From Rhizobium sp. 16-488-2b (lineage in GTDB: Bacteria > Pseudomonadota > Alphaproteobacteria > Rhizobiales > Rhizobiaceae), in NCBI RefSeq assembly GCF_017741815.1, contig NZ_JAGHMF010000003.1:186001-250000 (forward strand): a stretch of DNA of 64,000 bases. Reading direction: 5' to 3'. This document shows positions 24,773 to 33,571 of the stretch, piece after piece; the stretch's first letter is position 1; every line of letters begins with the position of its first letter. The position numbers and the translations under genes were made by a program. The notes beneath the pieces are model-generated. The model worked only from the letters and a program-made list of their open reading frames with translations, searched no databases and was not told the DNA's origin.

Positions 24773-24895
24773 TCCCCTCGAAGGCAGCGCACTCCTCCTC
24801 CCAGCGCTCCTTCATCGGACTGACAACACTCCTCCTCCCAGTTGTCAGTCAGGATCAAGAGCCCGGTGCACCTCCTCCCGCACCGGGCTCTTTTC
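24773..24895 (+). ncRNA. Alpha-r14/NfeR1-like trans-acting small RNA
   Basis: Three consecutive hairpins each present a CU-rich loop containing CTCCTCCC or CCTCCTCCC. Hairpin 1 (24780-24813) has arms GAAGG-AGCGC / GCGCT-CCTTC. Hairpin 2 (24818-24850) has a perfect 10-bp stem GACTGACAAC / GTTGTCAGTC. Hairpin 3 (24857-24892) has a 13-bp stem AAGAGCCCGGTGC / GCACCGGGCTCTT followed by TT and is the terminator. Repeated anti-Shine-Dalgarno loops are the hallmark of the rhizobial alpha-r14 family (NfeR1 in S. meliloti), which pairs with ribosome-binding sites of many ABC-transporter mRNAs. The 5' end is approximate; the plus strand is set by the CU-rich loops. Confidence 0.85.
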
Positions 24896-24920
24896 CATTC
24901 TGGACCTTCCATCGCTTGGA

Positions 24921-25304
24921 CTAGTTGCCGATCCTCGCCACGCCCGTCTGGCCGTTGTCGCGCGTCCACTTCACCTTCCCGGGTCCTGCAGTCTCCAGTT
25001 CGAAACACATCGGCGCGCCGTCGTACCAGATCCGGAATTTCTGGCAGAGCCGGTTCGAATCGATCCACCATTTGCCCTGATCGTTCGGCTTGAAGAATTT
25101 TCCGAGCCCGATCGCCTCGCCGCTGCCGTCGACCACGCCTGATGTGTGGTAGTTCAGCGGCAACTCGCCTCCGAGCGGTGTCGCGAGATAGATGGTCCTG
25201 CCGATGATGTCATGACGTATCGCGTCTTCCTCCAGCGCGCCGGCGAAGGCAAGCGACGGGCAGAGCAGGGCGATCGAGAAGAAGATGCTGGGCAGTGCCT
25301 TCAT
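24921..25304 (-). CDS. Secreted protein, possibly DUF995 family
   Basis: This 127-residue protein has a signal peptide (MKALPSIFFSIALLCPSLAF, cleavage near AFAGA). The mature domain has DIIGRTIYLATPLGGELPLN, LGKFFKPNDQGKWWIDSNRL and LCQKFRIWYDGAPMCFELE. The pattern resembles small rhizobial periplasmic DUF995-type proteins, but I am not certain of the family. Two Cys (in LCQKF and MCFEL) may form a disulphide. It is convergent with the small RNA. Confidence 0.7.
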   Translation of the reverse strand: MKALPSIFFSIALLCPSLAFAGALEEDAIRHDIIGRTIYLATPLGGELPLNYHTSGVVDGSGEAIGLGKFFKPNDQGKWWIDSNRLCQKFRIWYDGAPMCFELETAGPGKVKWTRDNGQTGVARIGN

Positions 25305-25497
25305 TACGCGCGATCCTTGGTTGAAATCCTGCTCTAATAAACGGCAGCAGCGGTCGGAAAGTTTCACGGCGCTTGCGCCGAGCGCGCGGTCGCGTGCTGT
25401 CCAGCCAAAGGGGAAAATTGAGATGGAAGTCGCTCGTGTTCTGATATATCACAGTGCGGCCGGTGGTGTGGTCCGCCGCGCGAATGGGCGGTGAGGG

Positions 25498-26745
25498 ATG
25501 AACGAGAAGAAACAGACGGTCGCGGTTGTCGGCGCAGGTGTCATCGGTGCGGCGATCGCGCTCGAATTGCAGCGTCGCGGCCTGCAGGTCACGCTGATCG
25601 ACAAGGGCGAGCCCGGGCGCGGCACCTCTTATGGCAACATGGCCAGCATCGCGCTCGATTTCGCCGCCGGCTCCGGCCCCAATACCTGGCGCAAGATCCC
25701 TCGCTGGCTGCTCGATCCCGAAGGTCCCGTCTGGCTGCGCCCCGCCTATGCGTTGAAAATGGCGCCATGGTTCCTGCGCTTCATCGCTGCCGGTAAGCCC
25801 TCGCGGCTGCGTGACATCGAGGATGCGGGCATGAGCCTCTCAAATCCCGCGCTCGCCGATTTTCGCGCCATGCTGGATACGATCGCGGCACCCGAGCTGA
25901 TGACCGACGAAGGCTGCCTGGCGATCTACGAGACCGAGGCGGAATTCGCTGGTGATCGCGGCCATATCGATTTCATGCGCCGCTACGGCTTCGATTTCGA
26001 CGTGCTCGAGGGTGCTGCCATCCGCGATCTGGAGCCCTCGCTCTCGCCGTCGATCGCCAAGGCGGTCCTGCTGCCCGACAACAAGACCATCCGCGATCCC
26101 TATCGCCTGGTGGTGAAGCTCGCCGATGCCGCCCGCGAACGTGGCGCGACCCTCCTCTCCGGCGCGGTCCGCACCGTCGAAAAGAACGCCGACGGCACCT
26201 CCGTCGTGCTGCTCGAAAGCGGCGAGCGTATCGCGGCCGATTTCGTCGTGCTGGCGGCAGGCGTCCACACGCGCTTCCTGGCCGAAAAGCTCGGCGAGCC
26301 GATCCCGCTCGAGACCGAGCGCGGTTATCACACGCAGATCATGCAGCCCGGCGTCTCCATGCGCTATTCGGTGATCTGGCCGCATCGCGCCTTCATGATC
26401 ACGCCGACGGCAGGCGGTATCCGCGTCGGCGGCAATGTCGAGCTGGCGGGGCTGGATGCCGCGCCCGATTTCCGCCGCGCCCGTGTCCTCGTTCGCCATG
26501 CCCAGCGCGCGGTTCCGGGGCTTCAGGTCAAGGACGCCAGCGAGTGGATGGGCCACCGCCCGGCGCTGCCCGATACGATCCCGATCATCTCGCCCTCTTC
26601 GAAAATGCAGGGCGTTTGGTACGCGACCGGTCACGGCCATCTCGGCCTCACCTATTCGGCGACCACCGCGCAGCTGATCGCGGATATGGTGACGGGGGCA
26701 AAACCCGCCGTCGACATGACGCCGTTCCGTATTAACCGCTATTGA
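25498..26745 (+). CDS. FAD-dependent D-amino-acid dehydrogenase (DadA-like)
   Basis: This 415-residue DAO-family flavoprotein has the N-terminal FAD-binding motif VAVVGAGVIGAAIALELQRR near residue 8. C-terminal features include YATGHGHLGLTYSATTAQL. It oxidises D-amino acids to keto acids and feeds electrons to the respiratory chain. It lies 60 bp upstream of a proline-racemase-family gene. The pair suggests hydroxyproline breakdown, with the epimerase making cis-4-hydroxy-D-proline and this enzyme oxidising it. Substrate is inferred from context. Confidence 0.88.
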   Translation: MNEKKQTVAVVGAGVIGAAIALELQRRGLQVTLIDKGEPGRGTSYGNMASIALDFAAGSGPNTWRKIPRWLLDPEGPVWLRPAYALKMAPWFLRFIAAGKPSRLRDIEDAGMSLSNPALADFRAMLDTIAAPELMTDEGCLAIYETEAEFAGDRGHIDFMRRYGFDFDVLEGAAIRDLEPSLSPSIAKAVLLPDNKTIRDPYRLVVKLADAARERGATLLSGAVRTVEKNADGTSVVLLESGERIAADFVVLAAGVHTRFLAEKLGEPIPLETERGYHTQIMQPGVSMRYSVIWPHRAFMITPTAGGIRVGGNVELAGLDAAPDFRRARVLVRHAQRAVPGLQVKDASEWMGHRPALPDTIPIISPSSKMQGVWYATGHGHLGLTYSATTAQLIADMVTGAKPAVDMTPFRINRY

Positions 26746-26805
26746 GACATAACAGACAGCCGGCGGCGACGGGGTCGCTCTGCCGGCGGATGATGGGAGA
26801 CGCCG

Positions 26806-27843
26806 ATGAGATGGAAGCGCACGATCCAGCTTCTGGATGTCCACGCCGAAGGTGAGATCGGAAAAGTCGCGATCGGCGGCGTTCCGAAGATCCCGGGCAA
26901 CACCGTTGCCGAGCAGCTGCATTGGCTGAACACCGATCCGAAGGGCCAGGAGCTTCGCCGCTTCCTCTGCCTGGAGCCGCGCGGCGCGCCGATCGGTTCC
27001 GTCAACCTGCTGCTGCCGCCCAAGCATCCGGATGCCGATGCCGCCTTCATCATCCTGCAGCCCGATCAGGCGCATGCCAGCTCCGGCTCGAACTCGATCT
27101 GCGTCACCACGGCGCTGCTCGAATCCGGCATCGTCGAGATGCACGAGCCGGAAACGGTGGTCACGCTGGAAACGGCGGCCGGCCTCGTCAAGGCGACGGC
27201 CACTTGCCGCGACGGCCGCTGCGAGAAGGTCAAACTGACAATGGTGCCGTCCTTCGTGCACGAGCTTGATGTCTCGCTTGAGACCGAGCAGTGGGGCACG
27301 ATCAAGCTCGATCTCTGCTATGGCGGCATCTTCTACGCACTCGTCGATGTCGGCCAGATCGGCCTGACGATCGCCAAGTCCAATGCCGCAGCCCTTGTTA
27401 GCGCCGGCATGGTGATCAAGGAAAAGATCAACCGCGAGATCGAGGTCGTGCACCCGGAGATCCCGGCGATCTCGGGCGTCGCTTACGTCATGTTCCGCGA
27501 TCTCGAAGCCGATGGCACGGTGCGCACCTGCACCACCATGTGGCCCGGCCGGGCCGACCGCTCGCCCTGCGGCACCGGCAACTCCGCCAACCTCGCGACG
27601 CTGCATGCGCGCGGCAAGGCGAAGGTCGGCGATGTCTTCAAGTCGCGCTCGATCATCGATTCCGAATTCGAGGTCGGGCTTCTGGCGGAGACCACCGTCG
27701 CCGGCCGCCCCGCCGTCATCCCGACGATCACGGGTCGCGGCTTCACCTTCGGCCTGTCGCAGGTGGCGCTCGATCCCTTCGATCCGCACCCCGGCGGCTT
27801 CGCGCTGACGGATGTCTGGGGACCGCTCGCCGGCGAGATCTGA
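26806..27843 (+). CDS. Proline-racemase-family hydroxyproline epimerase (Ser/Cys type)
   Basis: This 345-residue member of the proline racemase superfamily most likely acts on hydroxyproline. The first catalytic position, normally Cys in MCGHGTIG, is Ser here (SSGSNSICVTT near residue 89). The second is intact Cys in RSPCGTGNSANLATL near residue 250. Ser/Cys members are reported to have 4-hydroxyproline epimerase and sometimes 3-hydroxyproline dehydratase activity, so the exact reaction is open. It probably forms an operon with the DadA-like gene just upstream. Confidence 0.85.
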   Translation: MRWKRTIQLLDVHAEGEIGKVAIGGVPKIPGNTVAEQLHWLNTDPKGQELRRFLCLEPRGAPIGSVNLLLPPKHPDADAAFIILQPDQAHASSGSNSICVTTALLESGIVEMHEPETVVTLETAAGLVKATATCRDGRCEKVKLTMVPSFVHELDVSLETEQWGTIKLDLCYGGIFYALVDVGQIGLTIAKSNAAALVSAGMVIKEKINREIEVVHPEIPAISGVAYVMFRDLEADGTVRTCTTMWPGRADRSPCGTGNSANLATLHARGKAKVGDVFKSRSIIDSEFEVGLLAETTVAGRPAVIPTITGRGFTFGLSQVALDPFDPHPGGFALTDVWGPLAGEI

Positions 27844-27858
27844 TCGCCGGCTGATCCC

Positions 27859-28335
27859 TCAGTAAGGAAACGGGTCGACCTGGGCCTTGCTCTTGTCGCC
27901 CGGCTTGCTTGGATGGATCACGCCCTTGCGCAGGATGATGTTGCCGTAAAGGCGCGGCTCGCTGGTCTGGATCAGCGCATGCGCCGCCTTCACCCTGTTG
28001 TAGAAATCGGGCCCCACCAGCGGCACCACCTGCCGGTGCGGCTCGTAGTGCGCGCAGCAGTCGATCATCTCCTCGTGCACGGGGTCGAGCTTGTCGCGCT
28101 CACCTTTTACGGTGGCGCGGAAGATCGCCTCCGGCACGAACTCGTCGATCGGCAATACGCTCAAGACGGCGTCGAGCACCGGGATGATGCCGTGCCCATC
28201 GAGCCGGATCAGCCGTCGCGCATCCTCGAGGCCCGGATAGTTGCCGTCGACGATGGCGATCTCGTCGCCATGGCCCATGGCGCGCAGCGTCGAGAGCAAC
28301 TCGGGGCTCAGGATCGGGTTAAGTCCCTTCAGCAT
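27859..28335 (-). CDS. RbsD/FucU-family sugar mutarotase
   Basis: This 158-residue RbsD/FucU protein interconverts anomers of a free sugar after uptake. Family marks are MLKGLNPILSPELLSTLRAM with GHGDEIAIVDGNYP (catalytic His), FYNRVKAAHALIQT and the C-terminal RLYGNIILRKGVI. It overlaps the upstream ROK regulator gene by 17 bp, so the two are cotranscribed and face away from frcBCAK. The context suggests a sugar entering with the Frc system. A second family member lies at 63344-63790. Confidence 0.9.
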   Translation of the reverse strand: MLKGLNPILSPELLSTLRAMGHGDEIAIVDGNYPGLEDARRLIRLDGHGIIPVLDAVLSVLPIDEFVPEAIFRATVKGERDKLDPVHEEMIDCCAHYEPHRQVVPLVGPDFYNRVKAAHALIQTSEPRLYGNIILRKGVIHPSKPGDKSKAQVDPFPY

Positions 28336-29566
28336 TCTCCACCTCCTTGAAGAGCACGTTCTGGTCCGTGAGATAGCGGGCAAAGATCGGCAGGCTGGCG
28401 CCGCCGATTGCGCGCGCATGTGCGCCGACGGCGCCCTCGATGATATCCGGCATGACAACGCCCTGCAGGTCGAGCCTGTCCGCTTCGTAGATCGTCGCCT
28501 GCACGATCCGCTCGCGGACCCAGGCCGGAAAGCCGCCATCGATGACGGCGGCGCTGAAATCGATGATCGAGGCGGCCGCGACGATGCCTTGCGCCAGCGC
28601 CTTGGCGGTATCCTGGATCCACAATTCGAGCGGCTCGCCGAAGTCGATCCAGTCATCGGCCGAATACCAGAGCGGCTCCGGATCGATGCCGCGTTCACGC
28701 AGCATGTTTTCGAGCACGAAGATCGAGGCGACCTCGAGCAACTGCAGCGTCTCGCCATTCTTGCCGCGCACGGGAAGCGGGCCGATCGCGCCGGCCGTGC
28801 CGGTGCGGCCGGAAAAGATCGCCGAGTTCAAGACGATGCCGCCGCCGATGAAGGAGCCGATGAAGAAATAGACGAAATCGGGGTGCTGCGGGCCGATGCC
28901 GAAGACGAGTTCCGCACCACAGGCGCTGGTTGCGTCGTTCTGCAGGTAGACGGGGTAGGGCACGCTTGCCGCCACCTCGGCATGTAGGTCGTAATCGCGC
29001 CAGACGTCCATCGCGCCCTTCGGCGAGCCCACTTCCTCTTCCCAGTTCCACAGCTCAAAAGGTGCCGCGATGCCCACACCGGCGATCCGGCTGCGCTCGT
29101 CCTCGCTCAGCCGGCTTTCCAGCTCCTGTATGCCGGATACGATGAAGTCGAGAAACAGGTCGGGCAGGGGATAGGCGTAGGTGACATGCAGCTGCATGCG
29201 GATCTTGCCGACGAAATCCATCAGCACCAGATCGGCGCTGCGCCGTCCCATCTTCACGCCGAAAGAGTAGACAGCATCGGGATTGAGCCGCATCGGGACC
29301 GAGGGCTGGCCCACGCGTCCACGGATCGGCTCGCCGCGCGAAAGCAGACCTTCTTTTTCCAGCACGCGCATGATCACCGACACGGTTTGCGCCGAAAGGC
29401 CTGTGCGGCGTGCGATATCCGCTTTCGACTGTGCGCCATGCAGGCGCACCAGCGATAGCACCAATCTTTCATTGTAAGCGCGAACCCGAACCTGGTTCGC
29501 GCCGCCTGCCGGACTGACGCCAGGCAGTTGGGCCGGCAAGTGAACCGGACCTTTCATCGACGACAT
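28319..29566 (-). CDS. frcR: ROK-family transcriptional regulator of the fructose operon
   Basis: This 415-residue ROK repressor has an N-terminal winged helix (KADIARRTGLSAQTVSVIMR) and a C-terminal ROK sugar-binding domain with FELWNWEEE and QNDATSACGAELVFG followed by IGGGIVLN. A strong ribosome site GGGAGGA precedes the ATG. It is divergent from frcB with 233 bp between, the same arrangement as frcR-frcBCAK in S. meliloti. It probably represses the importer genes until sugar or a phosphosugar binds. Confidence 0.88.
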   Translation of the reverse strand: MSSMKGPVHLPAQLPGVSPAGGANQVRVRAYNERLVLSLVRLHGAQSKADIARRTGLSAQTVSVIMRVLEKEGLLSRGEPIRGRVGQPSVPMRLNPDAVYSFGVKMGRRSADLVLMDFVGKIRMQLHVTYAYPLPDLFLDFIVSGIQELESRLSEDERSRIAGVGIAAPFELWNWEEEVGSPKGAMDVWRDYDLHAEVAASVPYPVYLQNDATSACGAELVFGIGPQHPDFVYFFIGSFIGGGIVLNSAIFSGRTGTAGAIGPLPVRGKNGETLQLLEVASIFVLENMLRERGIDPEPLWYSADDWIDFGEPLELWIQDTAKALAQGIVAAASIIDFSAAVIDGGFPAWVRERIVQATIYEADRLDLQGVVMPDIIEGAVGAHARAIGGASLPIFARYLTDQNVLFKEVENAEGT

Positions 29567-29799
29567 TGGCCATTCCTCCCTTGATCGGCCTATGCGTTAT
29601 TTTCGCCGAGCATGCCACAAGGAATTAATAATTCAATTGGATTTATTTATTGACAAGCCAAATTCTTTCGCCCTTAATTAGCGTCGTAAACAGCACGAAA
29701 CGGCTTGGAGGAAGCCATCGGCGGTCGTCTGAGGCAGTGTTCGTGCTTTAAAATTCCGGCCAGCCATGGGGCGGTCCGGCTACACTCTGGGAGGAGTAA

Positions 29800-30825
29800 A
29801 TGAAGAAATCAGTGCTTTCCGCAGCGCTCGCCGCGCTGGCCCTTGGCGTCGCGTTCTCGGCGCCTGCAAAGGCTGCGGACGTCTCCGCCTGCCTGATCAC
29901 CAAGACCGACACCAACCCCTTCTTCGTCAAGATGAAGGAAGGCGCGACCGCCAAGGCCAAGGAGCTCGGCGTCAACCTGAAGTCCTATGCCGGCAAGATC
30001 GATGGTGACTCTGAAAGCCAGGTGGCCGCGATCGAGACCTGCATCGCCGATGGCGCCAAGGGTATTCTGATTGCCGCTTCCGACACCAAGGGCATCGTGC
30101 CGAACGTCAAGAAGGCCCGCGACGCCGGCCTGCTCGTCATCGCGCTCGACACCCCGCTTGAGCCGATCGACAGCGCCGACATGACCTTTGCCACCGACAA
30201 CCTGCTCGCCGGCAAGCTGATCGGCCAGTGGGCCAAGGAAACGCTGGGCGACAAGGCCGCCGACGCCAAGGTGGCCTTCCTCGACCTGACGCCGTCGCAG
30301 CCGTCGGTCGACGTGCTCCGTGACCAGGGCTTCATGATGGGCTTCGGCATCGACCCGAAGGACCCGAACAAGATCGGCGACGAGGATGACAAGCGCATCG
30401 TCGGCCATGACATCACCAACGGCAACGAAGAAGGCGGCCGTACCGCGATGGAAAACCTTCTCCAGAAGGATCCGACCATCAACGTCGTCCACACCATCAA
30501 CGAACCAGCTGCCGCCGGCGCCTATGAAGCGCTGAAGGCTGTCGGTCGCGAGAAGGATGTGCTCATCGTCTCCGTCGACGGCGGTTGCCCGGGTGTCAAG
30601 AACGTTGCTGATGGCGTCATCGGCGCCACCTCGCAGCAGTACCCGCTGCAGATGGCAGCACTTGGCATCGAGGCGATCAAGAAGTTCGCCGACAGCGGCG
30701 AAAAGCCGAAGCCGACCGAAGGCAAGAACTTCTTCGACACCGGCGTGACGCTCGTTACCGACAAGCCGGTCTCCGGCGTCAAGTCGATCGACACCAAGGA
30801 AGGCCTTGGCAAGTGCTGGGGCTGA
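29800..30825 (+). CDS. frcB: Fructose ABC transporter, periplasmic binding protein
   Basis: This 341-residue periplasmic binding protein (peripla_BP_4 type) has signal peptide [20 protein letters not shown] and cleavage near AKAAD. The mature lobes show [40 protein letters not shown] and [15 protein letters not shown]. It heads the frcBCAK operon and should deliver fructose (FrcB of S. meliloti also accepts ribose and mannose). Start ATG 29800 follows GGGAGGAG. A strong hairpin just after the gene may protect its mRNA or limit read-through. Confidence 0.93.
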   Translation: MKKSVLSAALAALALGVAFSAPAKAADVSACLITKTDTNPFFVKMKEGATAKAKELGVNLKSYAGKIDGDSESQVAAIETCIADGAKGILIAASDTKGIVPNVKKARDAGLLVIALDTPLEPIDSADMTFATDNLLAGKLIGQWAKETLGDKAADAKVAFLDLTPSQPSVDVLRDQGFMMGFGIDPKDPNKIGDEDDKRIVGHDITNGNEEGGRTAMENLLQKDPTINVVHTINEPAAAGAYEALKAVGREKDVLIVSVDGGCPGVKNVADGVIGATSQQYPLQMAALGIEAIKKFADSGEKPKPTEGKNFFDTGVTLVTDKPVSGVKSIDTKEGLGKCWG

Positions 30826-30850
30826 TGCCCCTTACCGCCTGATAACGAAA

Positions 30851-30877
30851 GCGGGGATGCGCGAAGCGCGTCCCCGC
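30851..30877 (+). promoter_or_regulatory. Intercistronic hairpin between frcB and frcC
   Basis: A 12-bp stem GCGGGGATGCGC / GCGCGTCCCCGC (one G-U pair) with a GAA loop lies 26 bp after the frcB stop. No U tract follows, so it is probably an mRNA-stabilising or processing hairpin that keeps the binding protein more abundant than the permease. Confidence 0.65.
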
Positions 30878-30982
30878 ACCCTGCTCATCTTTTGACAGCG
30901 CACCGAATTGAGCGCAGCCTACCCACGTCTCGCCTGCATCGGCGGGATGCCCTTTGGGAGTGGGGCCACGCGGAGGATTTCC

Positions 30983-32062
30983 ATGAGCGAGCCGACAACA
31001 GCCGCACCGCATCACGATTACGAAAAAGTCCTAAAGGACAGTTCGACCGACGTCGCTTCGTTCGACACGGACGACAAGAGTTTCCTTCAGAAATTCCGGC
31101 ATTTCCTGCATTCGAGCCCATCGGCGGTATCGCTGATCGTGCTCGTGCTGTCGCTGGTCATCTTCGGCGCCCTGTTGGGCACCAAGTTCTTCTCCGCCTT
31201 CTCGCTGACGCTCATTCTTCAGCAGGTGGCAATCACGGGTATCGTCGGCGCCGCGCAGACGCTGGTCATCATGACGGCGGGCATCGATCTCTCGGTTGGC
31301 GCCATCATGGTGCTGTCCTCGGTCGTCATGGGCCAGTTCGTCTTCCGCTACGGCCTTCCGGTCGAGCTCGCCATCCTCTGCGGCTTCGCTGTCGGCGCGC
31401 TCTGCGGCTTCATCAATGGCTGGCTCGTCGCGCGCATGAAACTGCCGCCCTTCATCGTCACGCTCGGCATGTGGCAGATCGTTCTCGCGACGAACTTCCT
31501 CTATTCCGCCAACGAGACGATCCGCGCCCAGGAAATCGAAACCACGGCGCCGCTCCTGCAGCTCTTCGGTGATACCTTCCGCATCGGCGGCGCGGTCTTC
31601 ACCTACGGCGTCATCGCCATGGTGCTGCTCGTGGCCTTCCTCTGGTACGTGCTCAACCACACCCCCTGGGGCCGTCATCTCTATGCCGTCGGTGACGATC
31701 CTGAGGCGGCAGAACTGTCGGGTGTCAACGTCAAGCGCATGCTGATCTCGGTCTATGTGCTCTCCGGCATCATCTGCGCGCTTGCCGGCTGGGCCCTCAT
31801 CGGCCGCATCGGCTCGGTATCGCCCACCGCCGGCCAGTTCGCCAACATCGAAAGCATCACCGCGGTGGTGATCGGCGGCATCTCGCTCTTCGGCGGCCGC
31901 GGCTCCGTTCTCGGCATGATGTTCGGCGCGCTCATCGTCGGCGTCTTCTCGCTCGGTCTGCGCCTGCTCGGCACGGACGTGCAATGGACCTACCTCTTGA
32001 TCGGCGTCCTCATCATCGTCGCCGTCGCAATCGACCAGTGGATCAGAAAGGCAGCAGGCTGA
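30983..32062 (+). CDS. frcC: Fructose ABC transporter, permease
   Basis: This 359-residue inner-membrane permease belongs to the ribose/xylose/fructose (BPD_transp_2) family and has 8-10 helices, for example ALLGTKFFSAFSLTLILQQV and LVAFLWYVLNHTPWGR. The family segments TAGIDLSVGAIMVLSS and AVVIGGISLFGGRGSVLGM are clear. Start ATG 30983 has GGAGG 8 nt upstream. Its stop overlaps the ATP-binding gene start (TGATG). Confidence 0.93.
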   Translation: MSEPTTAAPHHDYEKVLKDSSTDVASFDTDDKSFLQKFRHFLHSSPSAVSLIVLVLSLVIFGALLGTKFFSAFSLTLILQQVAITGIVGAAQTLVIMTAGIDLSVGAIMVLSSVVMGQFVFRYGLPVELAILCGFAVGALCGFINGWLVARMKLPPFIVTLGMWQIVLATNFLYSANETIRAQEIETTAPLLQLFGDTFRIGGAVFTYGVIAMVLLVAFLWYVLNHTPWGRHLYAVGDDPEAAELSGVNVKRMLISVYVLSGIICALAGWALIGRIGSVSPTAGQFANIESITAVVIGGISLFGGRGSVLGMMFGALIVGVFSLGLRLLGTDVQWTYLLIGVLIIVAVAIDQWIRKAAG

Positions 32063-32844
32063 TGGCTACCGAACCCCTTCTCATGGCGCGTGGTCTCGTC
32101 AAGCGCTACGGCCGCGTCACCGCCCTCGACCATGCCGACTTCGATCTCTATCCGGGCGAAATCCTGGCCGTGATCGGCGATAACGGCGCCGGCAAGTCCT
32201 CGCTCATCAAGGCGATCTCCGGCGCCATCCGCCCCGACGAAGGCGAGATCCGCCTCGAGGGCCAGCCGATCAACTTCCATTCGCCGATGGAAGCCAGAAA
32301 GGCCGGGATCGAGACCGTCTACCAGAACCTGGCCCTGTCGCCGGCGCTCTCGATCGCCGACAACATGTTCCTCGGCCGCGAGATCCGCAAACCGGGCTTC
32401 ATGGGCAAGGTCATGCGCAAGCTCGATCATTCCGCGATGGAAAAGATGGCGCGGCAGAAGCTCACCGAGCTTGGCCTGATGACCATCCAGAACATCAACC
32501 AGGCGGTCGAGACGCTCTCCGGCGGCCAGCGTCAGGGCGTGGCGGTTGCCCGCGCGGCGGCCTTCGGCTCCAAGGTCATCATCCTCGACGAGCCGACGGC
32601 GGCCTTGGGCGTCAAGGAAAGCCGGCGCGTGCTGGAACTCATCCTCGACGTCCGCTCGCGCGGCATCCCGATCGTGCTGATCTCGCACAACATGCCGCAT
32701 GTCTTCGAGGTGGCCGATCGCATCCACATCCACCGCCTCGGGCGTCGCTTGACGGTGATCAATCCGAAGGAATACACAATGTCGGATGCCGTCGCCTTCA
32801 TGACCGGCGCCAAGTCAGTTCCTACGGAGCCTGTTGCCGCATGA
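32062..32844 (+). CDS. frcA: Fructose ABC transporter, ATP-binding protein
   Basis: This 260-residue, single-domain ATPase has Walker A GDNGAGKSSLIKAISG, signature LSGGQRQGVAVARA, Walker B VIILDEPTAALG and switch His in LISHNMPHV. A single nucleotide-binding domain, rather than the double RbsA type, is characteristic of FrcA. Its ends overlap frcC and frcK by 1 and 4 nt, giving tight translational coupling. Confidence 0.94.
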   Translation: MATEPLLMARGLVKRYGRVTALDHADFDLYPGEILAVIGDNGAGKSSLIKAISGAIRPDEGEIRLEGQPINFHSPMEARKAGIETVYQNLALSPALSIADNMFLGREIRKPGFMGKVMRKLDHSAMEKMARQKLTELGLMTIQNINQAVETLSGGQRQGVAVARAAAFGSKVIILDEPTAALGVKESRRVLELILDVRSRGIPIVLISHNMPHVFEVADRIHIHRLGRRLTVINPKEYTMSDAVAFMTGAKSVPTEPVAA

Positions 32845-33467
32845 CGATGACGATCGAGGATATCGCCGGCGAGGTTCTTGCCCGCGCCGGCGACGCGAAG
32901 CGCTTTCTGATCGCCATCGCCGGTCCGCCCGGCGCCGGCAAATCCACCATGGCAGACCACATCGCCGACGCCTTGCGCGCCGGCGGCGAAACGGCCGCAG
33001 TCTTGCCGATGGATGGCTTCCACATGGACAATGCCATCCTGATCGAGCGCGGCCAGCTTGCCCGAAAGGGCATCCCCGAGACCTTCGACGTGCGCGGCTT
33101 CCTCGATATCATCCGCGCCGTTCGCTTGGCCGATCAGGAAGTGCTGGTGCCGGTGTTCGATCGCTCGCGTGAGCTTGCCATCGCCTCGGCGCGTCCCATC
33201 GGCCCGGAGCATCGCTTCATCATCGTCGAGGGCAACTACCTGCTTTTCAGCCTCGGCAAGTGGGCGGAACTCGAAGGCGTGTTTGATTACTCGATCATGC
33301 TTGCTCCGCCGATCGAGGTGCTGGAGGAGCGGCTGTGGGCGCGCTGGCGCGGCTACAAGCTGAGCGAAGAGGAATCGGCGCGCAAGGTTTATGAGAACGA
33401 CCTTCCGAACGGTCGCCTCATTCTCGGCAACCGCCGCCGCGCCGACGTCACCCTCGAGATCGCCTGA
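32841..33467 (+). CDS. frcK: P-loop kinase of the frc operon
   Basis: This 208-residue P-loop kinase resembles uridine kinase and pantothenate kinase, with Walker A IAIAGPPGAGKSTMADHI near residue 23 and the segments VLPMDGFHMDN and HRFIIVEGNYLLF. FrcK in S. meliloti was named as a putative sugar kinase of this operon; its true substrate is uncertain. A separate PfkB fructokinase lies at 41470, so this enzyme may act on another substrate. It overlaps frcA by 4 nt and ends the operon. Confidence 0.88.
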   Translation: MTMTIEDIAGEVLARAGDAKRFLIAIAGPPGAGKSTMADHIADALRAGGETAAVLPMDGFHMDNAILIERGQLARKGIPETFDVRGFLDIIRAVRLADQEVLVPVFDRSRELAIASARPIGPEHRFIIVEGNYLLFSLGKWAELEGVFDYSIMLAPPIEVLEERLWARWRGYKLSEEESARKVYENDLPNGRLILGNRRRADVTLEIA

Positions 33468-33571
33468 TCGCAATTGCCCGGCTGCGACGGGCAAACCATT
33501 TGCCATCCCCCATGCTTGGATGTAATTCCCAAGGCTGAGCCCTAAAGCGCAGCCTTGCCGGAGTTACAGTC

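Noticed and set aside
24697..24924. 75-codon open frame over the three CU-rich hairpins
   Set aside because: The hairpin series explains the sequence as a small RNA; the peptide is low complexity and has no ribosome site.
25840..27789. 649-codon minus-strand open frame across the DadA-like and epimerase genes
   Set aside because: It is antisense to two well-supported genes and shows no protein features.
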